Shown here in pieces: positions 39,891 through 50,013 of a DNA stretch of 64,000 bases (position 1 is its first letter; each line of letters starts with the position of its first letter). The notes beneath the pieces are model-generated. The model was given only the letters and a program-made list of their open reading frames with translations, did no database searches and had not been told where the DNA came from. The DNA comes from Candidatus Amarolinea dominans (GTDB taxonomy: Bacteria; Chloroflexota; Anaerolineae; SSC4; Amarolineaceae). A program made the translations under genes and the position numbers. The stretch is from positions 310,001 through 374,000 of the forward strand of contig JADJYJ010000001.1 of assembly GCA_016719785.1 (NCBI GenBank). The letters are read 5' to 3'.

Positions 39891-42317
39891 ATGATTACGG
39901 CCATCCTCATCACACTCATTTTGCTCATCATCGCCGGCCTCCTGGCCCTGGGCCTGGTCATCGTCTACGCCTGGGTGGTGCTGCGTCCCCTGGCGCAGCA
40001 CCAGGGCAGCCTGCGCCTGCCCGGCCTGCAGGCCACGGTGGAAGTGCTGCGCGATCGCTGGGGCATCCCGCACGTCTACGCCGGCAGCGAGGCCGATCTG
40101 TGGTTTGCCCAGGGCGTGATTCATGCCCAGGACCGCCTGTGGCAGATGGAGCTGAGCCGGCGCGTGGCCCAGGGGCGCCTGGCCGAACTGTTCGGCAGCC
40201 AGGGCCTGGAAGCAGATCGCCTCAGCCGCACGGTGGGCCTGCAGCGCAGCGCCGCCCGTGAGCTGGCCGCGCTGCCGCCGCGGCCGCTGGCCGCGCTGCA
40301 GCGCTACGCGGATGGCGTCAACGCCATCATCGCCCGCCTCGGCCCGCGGCCGCCGGCCGAGTTCACCCTGCTGCGCTTCAGCCCCGAGCCGTGGACGCCG
40401 CTCGATTGCCTGGCCTGCGCCCGCGTCTTCGCCTGGAGCCTGAGCGGCAACTGGGAGAGCGAACTGCTGCGCACAACCCTGCTGGCTCGCCTGGGGCCAG
40501 AGCGCACCGCGGACCTGGAGCCGGAGCATGCGCCCGGCGTCCCCCTCACCGTGCCCGGCGTCGAAGGCTTGCAGCAAGTGGCCGGCCTCTTGCTCGGCCA
40601 GTACGATCAGATGCGCGCCTGGTTCGGGGCCGGTGGTCAGCCTGGCGCGGGCAGCAATGCCTGGGCGGTGGATGGCAGGCGCGCGGCCTCCGGCAAACCG
40701 TTACTGGCCAGCGACCCTCACCTGGCGGTGCAGATGCCCTGTCCCCTCTACGAAAATCATCTGGAGGTCACCGCGGCCGACGGCCTGCGCGTGACGGGCG
40801 CCAGCCTGCCCGGCCTGCCGGGCATCCTGCACGGGCACAACGCCGCCCTGGCCTGGGGGCTGACCAACGCGCCGGTGGACACGCAAGACCTGTTCGTGGA
40901 ACAGCGCCACCCGACCGATCCCCGCCTGTTTCGCTTCCAGGAGGGTTGGGAAGAGGCGCAGGTATTGATCGAAACGATCCGCGTGCGCGGGCAGGCGCAG
41001 CCGGAGAGGCTGGAGATCATCAGCACCCGCCACGGGCCGCTGCTCAATGGGTTGCTGCCAGGCGCGGAGGGCGATTATCCTCCGCTGGCCCTGCGCTGGA
41101 GCGGGCATGAGGCGGGCGGGTTTGTGCATGCGCTGCTGGGCATGAACCGGGCGCAGACCCGGGCCGAATTCCAGGCCGCGGCGCAGCAATGGGCCACGCC
41201 GGCGCAAAACGTGGTTTACGCCGACCGCGAGGGCGCCATCGCCTCGCTGCTGGTGGGCCTGGTTCCGGCGCGCAGCCAGGGTTTGGGCCTGGCGCCCGCG
41301 CCAGGCTGGACCGGCACGCACGAATGGAGCGGCTGGGTGGCGGCCGATGCGCTGCCGCAGGCGCTCAACCCGGCGTCAGGATACGTGGTCAGCGCCAATC
41401 AGAAGCTGGTGGGGGACGACTACCCCTTTTTCCTGACGCTGGAATGGGCCGATGGTTTTCGCGCCCGACGCATTGCCGATGTCTTGCGCAGCAAACCGCG
41501 CCACACGCGTCGCGACTTCGAGGTGCTGCAAAATGACGTGCTCTCGCTGCCCGCGCAGCAGATGGTGTCTTACTTCAGCGTGCTCAACCCGGACGACCCG
41601 TGGGAACGCACCGCGCTGCGCCTGTTGGTCGAATGGAACTACCGCGCCGATCGCGACAGCGCCGGCGCCGCCATCTTTGCCCTCTGTCACGTCTATCTGC
41701 TGCAAAAAGTCTTTGGCGACAAACTCGGCCCCGCGTTCGCGGCCTACCTGGGGCAGGCGCACAGTGCGCTCTTCCCGCTGACCCCCTTCCTGGGCCGCGC
41801 CAGCCACCGTCTGCTGCAACTGCTCGAACAGCCGGACGCCTATTGGTTTGCGAATGGCGCCCATCCCCGCACCCGCGATGAGCTGTTGCAGGAAACCCTG
41901 ACGCAGGCGGTCAAAACCCTGCTGGAGACGGTGGGCGACAATCCGCGGCGCTGGCAGTGGGGACGCCTGCATCAGGCCGTCTTCCGCCATCCGCTGGGCG
42001 AGACGCGCCTGGGCTGGCTCTTCAGCCGCGGACCGGTTGCCGTGGATGGCGATGGCGCCACCGTGGCCCAGAGCGCGTTCCCGCTCAAGATGCCCCTCGG
42101 CTTCGTCACCGTGGCTTCGGCCTACCGGCAGATCATTGATCTCGACAATTTCGATCAGAGTCTGAGCGTACTCAACGTCGGCCAGTCGGGTCAACCCGGC
42201 AACCGGCACTACAGCGACCAGATCGAACCGTGGCGCGAAGGCGAATATCACCCGCTGAGTTGGAGCCGCGCCCAGGTGGAAGAGGTATTGGAACGAAAGT
42301 TGATCCTGGAGCCGTAA
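39891..42317 (+). CDS. Penicillin acylase-family Ntn hydrolase
   Basis: About 808 residues from MITAILITLI. A hydrophobic N-terminal segment acts as anchor or signal. The alpha part has VLRDRWGIPHVYA and FAQGVIHAQDRLWQMELSRR. Cleavage is expected before the Ser of GAGSNAWAVDG (near residue 255 from this start), the N-terminal nucleophile. HGHNAALAWGLTNA and the late ASAYRQIIDL also fit the family, which cleaves amides such as penicillins or acyl-homoserine lactones; the real substrate is unknown. A GTG at 39867 is an alternative start. About 180 bp without a gene follow. Confidence 0.92.
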   Translation: MITAILITLILLIIAGLLALGLVIVYAWVVLRPLAQHQGSLRLPGLQATVEVLRDRWGIPHVYAGSEADLWFAQGVIHAQDRLWQMELSRRVAQGRLAELFGSQGLEADRLSRTVGLQRSAARELAALPPRPLAALQRYADGVNAIIARLGPRPPAEFTLLRFSPEPWTPLDCLACARVFAWSLSGNWESELLRTTLLARLGPERTADLEPEHAPGVPLTVPGVEGLQQVAGLLLGQYDQMRAWFGAGGQPGAGSNAWAVDGRRAASGKPLLASDPHLAVQMPCPLYENHLEVTAADGLRVTGASLPGLPGILHGHNAALAWGLTNAPVDTQDLFVEQRHPTDPRLFRFQEGWEEAQVLIETIRVRGQAQPERLEIISTRHGPLLNGLLPGAEGDYPPLALRWSGHEAGGFVHALLGMNRAQTRAEFQAAAQQWATPAQNVVYADREGAIASLLVGLVPARSQGLGLAPAPGWTGTHEWSGWVAADALPQALNPASGYVVSANQKLVGDDYPFFLTLEWADGFRARRIADVLRSKPRHTRRDFEVLQNDVLSLPAQQMVSYFSVLNPDDPWERTALRLLVEWNYRADRDSAGAAIFALCHVYLLQKVFGDKLGPAFAAYLGQAHSALFPLTPFLGRASHRLLQLLEQPDAYWFANGAHPRTRDELLQETLTQAVKTLLETVGDNPRRWQWGRLHQAVFRHPLGETRLGWLFSRGPVAVDGDGATVAQSAFPLKMPLGFVTVASAYRQIIDLDNFDQSLSVLNVGQSGQPGNRHYSDQIEPWREGEYHPLSWSRAQVEEVLERKLILEP

Positions 42318-42501
42318 GGCGCCGTCTGCTTTCGTTCCGCCGAAACGACGCGAGAGGCGTTCCTGTAGGTCCGGTCTCCTGGCCGGACGATGTTGGACGA
42401 GAGAAGCAAGCTCCGCGGCCGACGGCGTTGTCACGCCAGAGACGTGACCTACGGTTTGCGCCTGACTTGGACTTGGCGCCCCGGGCCTCGTGCCTTCCTG
42501 A

Positions 42502-43563
42502 TTATCTGGGACAGGAGCGCGCCGGGTCTACGAGGCGGCCAAAGTCGCGTAGTTCGAAGTGGAGATGCGGGCCGGTGGAGTTGCCGGTGGAGCCGACCGC
42601 GCCGATGACCGCGCCTTTCTCCACCACATCGCCGGGCTGCACGTAGTAATTGCTGAGGTGAGCATAGAGGGTGACATAGTCATTGTTGTGATCAATGACC
42701 ACGCGGTAGCCGTAACCCTGGCTGTTCCAACCGGCCAACACCACGGTGCCATTGTCGGCCGCGGTGACCTCAGTACCGGCTGCCACAGCCAGGTCAAGGG
42801 CGCGGTGGCGCGCCTGATCGAAACCTTGTGTCATGCGGGCGCCGGTCAGCGGCCAGGCGAAGTTGCCATCGCCGTAGGGCCACACGCCTTGCCAGTAAAA
42901 GCCATCGGGCGTGACGTGCGTGCCATCCGGGGGATGGGCCGGATCGAACGGCAGCGCGGACAGGTCCCAGCGCGGCAGACTGCGCCGCGGCAGGGCAATC
43001 AGCGGCTGCTCCACCCCCTCGCGCTGATACACCAGCAGATGCTGGCCTGTCATCAGCAGGTGGGGCGGCTGGCGCAGCGCGTTCCAGGTGATCTCCACGA
43101 TGCTGTCGGCCGTCACGCCGTAGAGGGTCGCCACATGGTCAATGGTCTCCCCCATTGTGACCTCGTGGCAGATGGTGTTGAGCGCGGGGATGGTGATGGT
43201 CTGCCCGGCGCGAAAGTTGTAGGGGTCCGGCGCATAGGGCGCGGTGGCGCAGGCCAGGCTTTCGATATTGCGGCCGAATTCCACCGCCAGGCTCCAGGGC
43301 GTGTCGTGCAACTGCACCACGTAGGTGAAGGTCGCGGTAGAAATCACCGAGTGGCCGTCCGTTTCATCCGCCGCCGCGACGGCGGGCGTTGGCGTGACTT
43401 TGATGCCACGCAGGCGCTCGCCCCATGTCCCCGACCTCGGTGTGGGGGTGCCGGCCGCGGCCAGCGCTGGACGCGAAACAGCCGGGCCGCTCAGCCACAG
43501 GGCCAGCAGCCAGGCAATGCTCAGGGGCAGAAGCAGTGACAGCCTGCGCGTCCGTTTCACCAT
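42502..43563 (-). CDS. Secreted LysM / M23 peptidase
   Basis: 353 residues from MVKRTRRLSLLLPLS, a signal peptide to about residue 36. Two LysM-like repeats (FTYVVQLHDTPWSLAVEFGR and HEVTMGETIDHVATLYGVT) would bind peptidoglycan. C-terminal M23 domain: MTQGFDQARHRALDLAVAAG (H and D zinc ligands), AGWNSQGYGYRVVIDH, GNSTGPHLHFELRDFG (HxH). Likely a cell-wall endopeptidase or amidase activator. ATG 43563 chosen because the hydrophobic signal follows directly. Confidence 0.9.
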   Translation of the reverse strand: MVKRTRRLSLLLPLSIAWLLALWLSGPAVSRPALAAAGTPTPRSGTWGERLRGIKVTPTPAVAAADETDGHSVISTATFTYVVQLHDTPWSLAVEFGRNIESLACATAPYAPDPYNFRAGQTITIPALNTICHEVTMGETIDHVATLYGVTADSIVEITWNALRQPPHLLMTGQHLLVYQREGVEQPLIALPRRSLPRWDLSALPFDPAHPPDGTHVTPDGFYWQGVWPYGDGNFAWPLTGARMTQGFDQARHRALDLAVAAGTEVTAADNGTVVLAGWNSQGYGYRVVIDHNNDYVTLYAHLSNYYVQPGDVVEKGAVIGAVGSTGNSTGPHLHFELRDFGRLVDPARSCPR

Positions 43564-43653
43564 AGTAGCCAGATTATAGACACAAACCCCACTTCCTGTC
43601 AAGCATCAGGAATGAGAATAAGATGAAGGTTTCATGAAAAGAAAACGCCTACT

Positions 43654-44346
43654 TCACTCATTCGCACGCAGCCGATAGCCCACGCCCGGTTCGGTGAGGA
43701 TGTAATTTGGCCGGGCAGCATCCGGTTCCAGCTTGTGCCGCAGGTTGCTCATGTTCACGCGCAGCAGATGCGTCTCGGTCTGATAGGCCACCCCCCACAC
43801 CTGGCGCAGCAGTTGGCGATGCGTCAGAACCTTCCCCGCATGCGTCACCAACATGCGCAGCAGCTCATACTCCTTTGGAGTCAACTGCACCTCGCCGCCG
43901 GCCACAGTGACCAACCGTCGGCCCAAGTCAACGGTCAGTTGCCCAACGGTAAATACCGGTTCTCCTGTCGGCGCCGTTCCACGACGCAGCGCCGCCCGCA
44001 TACGCGCCAACAGTTCGCCCATACCGAACGGCTTGGTGACGTAGTCGTCAGCCCCGGCATCCAGCGCCTCGATCTTGGCGGCTTCCTGCTCCTGCACCGT
44101 CAGGATGATGATGGGAGTCTGTGTCCATTCGCGCAGCCGCTGCGTGACTTCGATGCCGTCCAGGTCGGGCAAGCCCAGGTCGAGAATCACCAGGTCGGGA
44201 TGGTGCGCGGCCACGGCCAACAAGGCCTCGCGGCCGTTGGACGCTTCCAGGACGACGTAGTCGTGCGCAGACAGAGAAACGCGTAGAAAGCGGCGAATAG
44301 CCTGCTCGTCATCCACTACCAACACGCGCGGTCCACCGTCGCTCAT
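43654..44346 (-). CDS. kdpE: KdpE, OmpR-family response regulator
   Basis: 230 residues. Receiver: VLVVDDEQAIRRFLRVSL, LVILDLGLPDLDGIEV (phospho-Asp), DAGADDYVTKPFGMGELLA. Winged helix: EVQLTPKEYELLRMLVTHAG, LRQVWGVAYQTETHLLRVN. Directly follows kdpD (6 bp apart). Activates kdp under low potassium. Confidence 0.95.
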   Translation of the reverse strand: MSDGGPRVLVVDDEQAIRRFLRVSLSAHDYVVLEASNGREALLAVAAHHPDLVILDLGLPDLDGIEVTQRLREWTQTPIIILTVQEQEAAKIEALDAGADDYVTKPFGMGELLARMRAALRRGTAPTGEPVFTVGQLTVDLGRRLVTVAGGEVQLTPKEYELLRMLVTHAGKVLTHRQLLRQVWGVAYQTETHLLRVNMSNLRHKLEPDAARPNYILTEPGVGYRLRANE

Positions 44347-44352
44347 TCTGCC

Positions 44353-47052
44353 TCATTCCTCCTTCCCAACGTCATTCCCACTGCCCTTGCCGCTGCTGCT
44401 CTGTTCGCAAGGCAGCGCCATGGTGATGATCGTTCCACCGCCCGGCCGATTCTGCGCCCAGATACGGCCGCGGTGCGCCTCGACGATGCCCTTGCAAATC
44501 GCCAGGCCCAGGCCCGTGCCGCTTACTTCCCCTGGGCGATGGACGCGGTAGAACTTGTCGAAGATTCGCTCCAGGTCTTCTGGCGGCACGCCAACGCCGC
44601 GATCGGCGACCGCGATCTCCAGCGCGCCGCCGGTCGAACGAACCGTCACTTCGATGGGCGTGTTGTCGGGCGAGTATTTGAGTGCATTGTCCAGCAAGTT
44701 GCCCAACACCTGGACCATCAGGACGAAATCCATCGGCGCCAGCACCGGGGGCGCATCCACGATCACCGGCCGATTCGCCAGCCTTCCCTGCAGCCGCTCG
44801 AGGGTGGCGCTGATCACCTCTTGAACGTCGCAAGGCTCCTCCACCGCTTTCAGCGCGCCGGCCTCGATCCGGGTCATGTCCAGCAAATTGCCCACCAGGC
44901 GATTCAGGCGCTCGGCCTCCTCGCGCGCCATGACCGTCAGGCTGTGCCGCGTCGCCTCATCGAGCCTGGCGCCGTCCTCCTCCAGGCTGGTAAGAGCGCC
45001 GGTGATGGACACCATCGGTGTGCGCAAATCGTGCGAGATCGAGTTCAACAGGGCCTGCTGAAGCTCCTCGGTAGCACGCAAGAGTCGGGCCTGCCGCGCT
45101 TGTTCGGCCAGCTCGGCGCGTTCGATGGCCAGGGCAGATTGGCTGGCAAAGGCTTCGAGCAAACGCCGCTGCTCTGGCGCCAGGGATGAGCCTGGATCGG
45201 TTGGTTTCACGCCCAAGACACCCACCACACCACGCACGGTCTTGAGGGGCATACAACGCAGTTCGGCGGCCGGGAGGGTATCGGTCCCGCGGCCGGCCGG
45301 TTGTCCGTGCTTGAACGCCCATAAAGCGACAGTCAGCGCGTTCTCTTTCAGCGTCAGGCCTGGGCTGAACGCGCGCGGCTGCAGTGAATCACCCACGGGC
45401 AGCAGAATGACGCCCTCGCGACCGAACGTCTCACCGACGTGGCGGATGACCGCCTGCAGGATGTCATCCAACCCACCGGCCGCAGCCAGATCACGGCTGA
45501 GTTCGTAGAGCGCGACGGCCTGCAGCTCGCGGCGCTGCGCCGCTTCGGCCTGCTCGCGTGAGCGGGCCGCCAGCGAGCTGATGACCAGGCCGACGACGAA
45601 CAGTCCGATGAAGGTGAAGATATACTCCGTATCGGCCACGGTCAGGGTGAGCCGCGGTTCGATCAGGAAGAAATCGAACGTCAACACCCCCAACACTGAT
45701 GCCAGGATTGCCGGCCCGCGGCCCAGGTAGATGGCAGCGATAACCACCGCAGCCAGGTAGAGCATGACCAGGTTGACCGGCGAAATCACGCGATGGATCG
45801 GTATGCCGAGCAGCGTAACCGCGCCGACAAGCGCGGCGCTCCACGCGTAGCACTGCCAGGGGCGATGCGGCCGCCACGGTGCAGATGCAGCCGAAGGTTT
45901 GTTCTCGACTTCTGAGCTGATGATATAGATATCTATGTTGCCGCTCTGCGCGATCAGGCGATCCACGATGGAACCACGCAGGTACTCGATCCAGCGCGGG
46001 CGCAATGGTTTGCCTACGATGATTTTGGTGACGTTGTGTCGCCGCGCATAATCCAGGATGGCATTTGCGACGTCCTGGCCTGGCACGGTGAACGCCTTGC
46101 CGCCGAGTTCTTCGGTCAACTGGAGGATGCGCGTGACCTGCTCTGCGCGTGTTTGCGGCTGGCGTGCGTTGCCCGGCGTCTCCACGTGAACAGCGAACCA
46201 CTCGGCCTTCAATTCGTCGGCCAGGCGCCGCGCGGCGCGCACCAACCGCTCGCCCAAGGGGTGCGAACTGACACAAACCAGCAACCGTTCGCCCGCTGGC
46301 CAGGGGCCGGAGATCGCGCGGGTCTGCATGTACGCGCGCATCTGCTCATCTACTCGGGCCGCGGTGCGGCGCAGGGTCAGCTCGCGCAAGGCTGTCAGGT
46401 TGCCCATCCGAAAGAACTGCTGGATCGCGCGTGCGGCCTGTTCGGGTACGTAAACTTTTCCCTCTTGCAGGCGCTGCAAAAGCTCCGGCGGCGGCAGGTC
46501 TACCACCTCGATCTCGCTGGCCGCGTCCAGGATGCTGTCTGGCACCTTTTCGCGTACCGTAATGCCGGTGATCTGCGCCACCACATCATTCAGGCTCTCC
46601 AGGTGCTGGACATTCAGCGTGGTATGAACGTCAATGCCGGCTGCCAGCAGGTCCTGGATGTCGAAGTAACGTTTGGGATGGCTCGAGCCGGGCGCGTTGG
46701 TGTGCGCCAACTCGTCCACCAACGCGAGTTGGGGCCGCCGCGCCAACACAGCCTCCACGTCCATCTCGGGTAGTGTGGCTCCGCGATAGGCAACCTGTAG
46801 CCGCGGGATGACCTCGAGCCGGGCAACCAGCGCCTCGGTTTCCGGCCGGTTGTGGGTCTCCACGCAGCCGATCACGACATCTATGCCTTGGGCAAGACGC
46901 TGGTGCGCAGCTTCCAGCATGGCGTATGTCTTGCCGACACCGGCCGCGTAGCCCAGAAAGACCTTCAACTTGCCGCGCGCCTGGCGCGCCTCCTCCGCCT
47001 GTACGTGGGCCAGGAGATCGTCAGGGTTGGGGCGGACGTGTTCTTCAGACAC
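44353..47052 (-). CDS. kdpD: KdpD, potassium sensor histidine kinase
   Basis: 899 residues from GTG 47052 (SEEHVRPNPDDLLAHVQAEE); the upstream ATG would add unrelated residues from an R5 element. Order: KdpD N domain with GYAAGVGKTYAMLEAA, universal-stress-like domain, four membrane segments, GAF, HisKA with LLNSISHDLRTPMVSI (phospho-His), HATPase with DNALKYSP and GTGLGLAI. All parts present and in frame. Confidence 0.95.
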   Translation of the reverse strand: MSEEHVRPNPDDLLAHVQAEEARQARGKLKVFLGYAAGVGKTYAMLEAAHQRLAQGIDVVIGCVETHNRPETEALVARLEVIPRLQVAYRGATLPEMDVEAVLARRPQLALVDELAHTNAPGSSHPKRYFDIQDLLAAGIDVHTTLNVQHLESLNDVVAQITGITVREKVPDSILDAASEIEVVDLPPPELLQRLQEGKVYVPEQAARAIQQFFRMGNLTALRELTLRRTAARVDEQMRAYMQTRAISGPWPAGERLLVCVSSHPLGERLVRAARRLADELKAEWFAVHVETPGNARQPQTRAEQVTRILQLTEELGGKAFTVPGQDVANAILDYARRHNVTKIIVGKPLRPRWIEYLRGSIVDRLIAQSGNIDIYIISSEVENKPSAASAPWRPHRPWQCYAWSAALVGAVTLLGIPIHRVISPVNLVMLYLAAVVIAAIYLGRGPAILASVLGVLTFDFFLIEPRLTLTVADTEYIFTFIGLFVVGLVISSLAARSREQAEAAQRRELQAVALYELSRDLAAAGGLDDILQAVIRHVGETFGREGVILLPVGDSLQPRAFSPGLTLKENALTVALWAFKHGQPAGRGTDTLPAAELRCMPLKTVRGVVGVLGVKPTDPGSSLAPEQRRLLEAFASQSALAIERAELAEQARQARLLRATEELQQALLNSISHDLRTPMVSITGALTSLEEDGARLDEATRHSLTVMAREEAERLNRLVGNLLDMTRIEAGALKAVEEPCDVQEVISATLERLQGRLANRPVIVDAPPVLAPMDFVLMVQVLGNLLDNALKYSPDNTPIEVTVRSTGGALEIAVADRGVGVPPEDLERIFDKFYRVHRPGEVSGTGLGLAICKGIVEAHRGRIWAQNRPGGGTIITMALPCEQSSSGKGSGNDVGKEE

Positions 47053-47113
47053 AGGTGTCCTCTGCGGGCGATTGACGATGGCGTCCGTCTCTCGCCTCGG
47101 ATTGATCGTCTGG

Positions 47114-47209
47114 GGGTATCTTCTCAATTTGTAGGGGCGCACCCTTGCGGTCGCCCACGCGGGCAGGCGCAAGGCCATGCCCCTACCCCGGATTATCGAG
47201 AAGATACGT
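47114..47209. repeat. R5 inverted-repeat element between kdpC and kdpD
   Basis: Ends GTATCTTCTC (47116-47125) and GAGAAGATAC (47198-47207) pair perfectly; an inner TAGGGGC / GCCCCTA pair (47132-47138, 47179-47185) extends the hairpin. A truncated copy is at 18886. It could reduce read-through from kdpABC into kdpDE. Confidence 0.75.
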
Positions 47210-47216
47210 CTGGGGC

Positions 47217-47789
47217 CTATTCTACCCCATCCAGCGCCAGGTTCAACTTCAGCACGTTGATGCGCGGCTCACCCAGGAATCCCAACTGGCGGTCTTCGGT
47301 GTGCTGCGCCACAAGTTGCACGACAGCTTCGGCGGTGAGGCCACGCGTCCGCGCCACGCGCGGCGCCTGGTAGAGCGCCGCCGCGACGCTGATGTGCGGA
47401 TCGAGGCCGCTGGCGGAGGCGGTCACCAGATCGCCCGGAACCGCCTGGATGTTGCCTGGGTCGGCAGCACGCAGCGCGGCGATGCGCGCGTGAACGGCTT
47501 CCAACAGCATGGGATTGCTCGGCCCGAGGTTGGAGCCGGATGACGCCGCCGCGTTGTAGGGAAACGGCGCCGTTGCCGATGGGCGGCCCCAGAAATACCT
47601 GGGATCATCGAACGACTGGCCGATCTGCGCCGAACCGACGATCCGACCATCTTGCCAGATGAGGCTGCCGTCGGCCTGAGACGGGAATATCACCTGGGCC
47701 AGGCCGGTCACCGCAAGCGGGTAGACGATGCCGGTCAGGAGAGTACACAAGGCCAGCAGCACAGCCGCCGGCCGAAACAGGGTTTTCAT
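47217..47789 (-). CDS. kdpC: KdpC, potassium-transporting ATPase subunit C
   Basis: 190 residues. One membrane segment at the start (LFRPAAVLLALCTLLTGIVY), then FPSQADGSLI, GSAQIGQSFDDPRYFWGRPS, GSNLGPSNPMLLEAV, DLVTASASGLDPHISVAAAL, NVLKLNLALD. ATG 47789 or the adjacent 47792. Confidence 0.95.
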   Translation of the reverse strand: MKTLFRPAAVLLALCTLLTGIVYPLAVTGLAQVIFPSQADGSLIWQDGRIVGSAQIGQSFDDPRYFWGRPSATAPFPYNAAASSGSNLGPSNPMLLEAVHARIAALRAADPGNIQAVPGDLVTASASGLDPHISVAAALYQAPRVARTRGLTAEAVVQLVAQHTEDRQLGFLGEPRINVLKLNLALDGVE

Positions 47790-47824
47790 CATTGTGGACC
47801 TCTTCCATGATGCGCCAAATGCGC

Positions 47825-47860
47825 CATAGTAGAAACGTTGCATGCAACGTCTCTACTATG
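47825..47860. repeat. 36-bp palindrome between kdpB and kdpC
   Basis: Centre CGTTGCATGCAACG with arms reaching CATAGTAG / CTACTATG, one mismatched pair. It overlaps the last codons of kdpB. Possibly a REP-like element that stabilises or cuts the mRNA. Confidence 0.75.
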
Positions 47861-49997
47861 CTAACCTCAGAAATGCCAAAAACATGTCTATCAGCTTGAT
47901 ACCGACGAACGGCGCAACCAGCCCGCCCACGCCGTAAATCAACAGGTTGTCGCGCAGCAGTTGCGCGGCCGGCGCCGGCCGATAGGCCACGCCGCGCAGC
48001 GCCAGCGGGATCAACGCGATGATGATCAGGGCGTTGAAGATCACCGCCGACAGGATGGCGCTGGTCGGGGACGTAAGGCGCATGAAGTTGAGCGCGGCCA
48101 GCGCCGGGTAGGTCGAAGCGAACGCGGCCGGGATGATGGCGAAGTACTTGGAGACGTCGTTGGCGATGCTGAACGTGGTGAGCGCGCCGCGCGTCATCAG
48201 TAACTGCTTGCCGATCTCCACGATCTCGATCAGCTTGGTCGGGTTGCTGTCCAGATCCACCATGTTGGCAGCCTCGCGCGCCGGCTGCGTGCCGGTATTC
48301 ATCGCCACCGCCACGTCGGCCTGGGCCAGCGCGGGCGCGTCGTTCGTGCCGTCGCCGGTCATCGCCACCAGCCGGCCGCCGGCCTGGTACTCGCGTATCA
48401 GCTTGAGTTTCGCTTCGGGCGTCGCCTGCGCCAAGAAGTCATCCACGCCCGCTTCCGCGGCAATGGCGGCGGCCGTCAGCGGGTTGTCGCCGGTGATCAT
48501 GATCGTCTTGATACCGATTCGCCGTAGTTGCGCGAAACGTTCCTTCATACCGCCCTTGACGATGTCCTTCAGGTGGATGACACCCAACGCCTCGCCATTG
48601 CGGGCCACCACGAGCGGCGTGCCGCCAGTGCGTGCAATCTCGTCCACGGCGGGTCTCAGGTCGGGCGGCACCGGCCGATCGAAACCCAGGATGTATGTCA
48701 ACATGGCGTCGGGCGCGCCCTTGCGAATGTGTGTCCCATCCAGATCCACGCCGCTCATGCGCGTCTGCGCCGTGAAGGGGATGAAGTGCATACCCTCAGG
48801 CGCCTCGGGTCCCGCGCCGACGGTGCGGCCGCGCAGGCCGTACTGTTCCTTCGCCAGCACGACGATACTGCGGCCCTCCGGCGTCTCGTCAGCCAGCGAG
48901 GAAAGCTGCGCCGCTTCGGCGAGGGCGCGCGGATCGGTGTGATTCACCGGGATGAACGCCACCGCCTGGCGGTTGCCGAGCGTGATCGTGCCCGTTTTGT
49001 CCAGCAGCAGCACGTCCACATCGCCGGCTGCTTCCACGGCGCGGCCCGACATGGCAATCACGTTGCGCTGGATCAAGCGGTCCATGCCGGCGATGCCGAT
49101 GGCCGAGAGCAGGCCGCCGATGGTAGTCGGGATGAGGCAGACCAGCAGGGCAATCAGCACGGTGATCGTGACCGGCGTGCCCTGACCGGCCGCCGCGACG
49201 CTGTACACCGAATAGGGCAGCAGGGTTGCGCACACGACCAGGAAGATGATCGTGAAACCGGCCAGCAGGATGTTCAGGGCGATCTCGTTCGGCGTCTTCT
49301 GGCGCTTCGCGCCCTCCACCAGGCTGATCATGCGGTCGAGGAAGCCCTCGCCGGGGTCAGCGCTGACGCGCACCAGGAGCCAGTCTGAGAGCAGACGCGT
49401 CCCACCCGTGACGGCGCTGCGGTCGCCGCCGGCCTCACGGATCACGGGCGCGCTCTCACCGGTGATCGCGCTCTCGTCCACCGACGCAATGCCGGCGATC
49501 ACCTCGCCGTCGGCCGGGACGGTGTCGCCGGCCTCGACCAGGACGCCATCGCCACGGTGCAGCGCGGCCGAGGAAACAGATTCACATTTATAGGAAGGAC
49601 GCTCCGCAAGCGCGCCGTTCGTGGCCGCCCGCAGCTCACGGAGGATCGCATCAACAGGCTGCGACAGCTTCCTGGCCTGAGTCTCATGTCGTGTGCGGCG
49701 CAGCGCTTCGGCCTGGGCCTTGCCACGCCCTTCGGCCACGGCTTCAGCGAAGTTGGCAAACAGCACGGTGAACCACAGCCAGATCGCGACGGCGCCGATG
49801 AAGGCTGCGGGCGCTTCCCCGCGGCCGAACAGAGCCTGTATCCAGAGGAGCGTGGTGAGTACGCTGCCCACTTCCACCACGAACATGACGGGATTGCGCA
49901 CCATCAAGCGCGGATTCAGTTTGACAAACGACTCCAGGATGGCGCGTTGGTACAGCTCACGCCGCATGGGAGTCTGTTTCTTGAGTTGGGTAGTCAT
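47856..49997 (-). CDS. kdpB: KdpB, potassium-transporting P-type ATPase
   Basis: 713 residues from MTTQLKKQTPMRRELYQRAI. P-type motifs: ITGESAPV, LLDKTGTITLGNRQAVAF (phospho-Asp), VAMTGDGTNDAPALAQADVA. Uses ATP to drive K+ through KdpA. Confidence 0.96.
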   Translation of the reverse strand: MTTQLKKQTPMRRELYQRAILESFVKLNPRLMVRNPVMFVVEVGSVLTTLLWIQALFGRGEAPAAFIGAVAIWLWFTVLFANFAEAVAEGRGKAQAEALRRTRHETQARKLSQPVDAILRELRAATNGALAERPSYKCESVSSAALHRGDGVLVEAGDTVPADGEVIAGIASVDESAITGESAPVIREAGGDRSAVTGGTRLLSDWLLVRVSADPGEGFLDRMISLVEGAKRQKTPNEIALNILLAGFTIIFLVVCATLLPYSVYSVAAAGQGTPVTITVLIALLVCLIPTTIGGLLSAIGIAGMDRLIQRNVIAMSGRAVEAAGDVDVLLLDKTGTITLGNRQAVAFIPVNHTDPRALAEAAQLSSLADETPEGRSIVVLAKEQYGLRGRTVGAGPEAPEGMHFIPFTAQTRMSGVDLDGTHIRKGAPDAMLTYILGFDRPVPPDLRPAVDEIARTGGTPLVVARNGEALGVIHLKDIVKGGMKERFAQLRRIGIKTIMITGDNPLTAAAIAAEAGVDDFLAQATPEAKLKLIREYQAGGRLVAMTGDGTNDAPALAQADVAVAMNTGTQPAREAANMVDLDSNPTKLIEIVEIGKQLLMTRGALTTFSIANDVSKYFAIIPAAFASTYPALAALNFMRLTSPTSAILSAVIFNALIIIALIPLALRGVAYRPAPAAQLLRDNLLIYGVGGLVAPFVGIKLIDMFLAFLRLA

Positions 49998-50013
49998 TGC
50001 AATACCTATCTTA

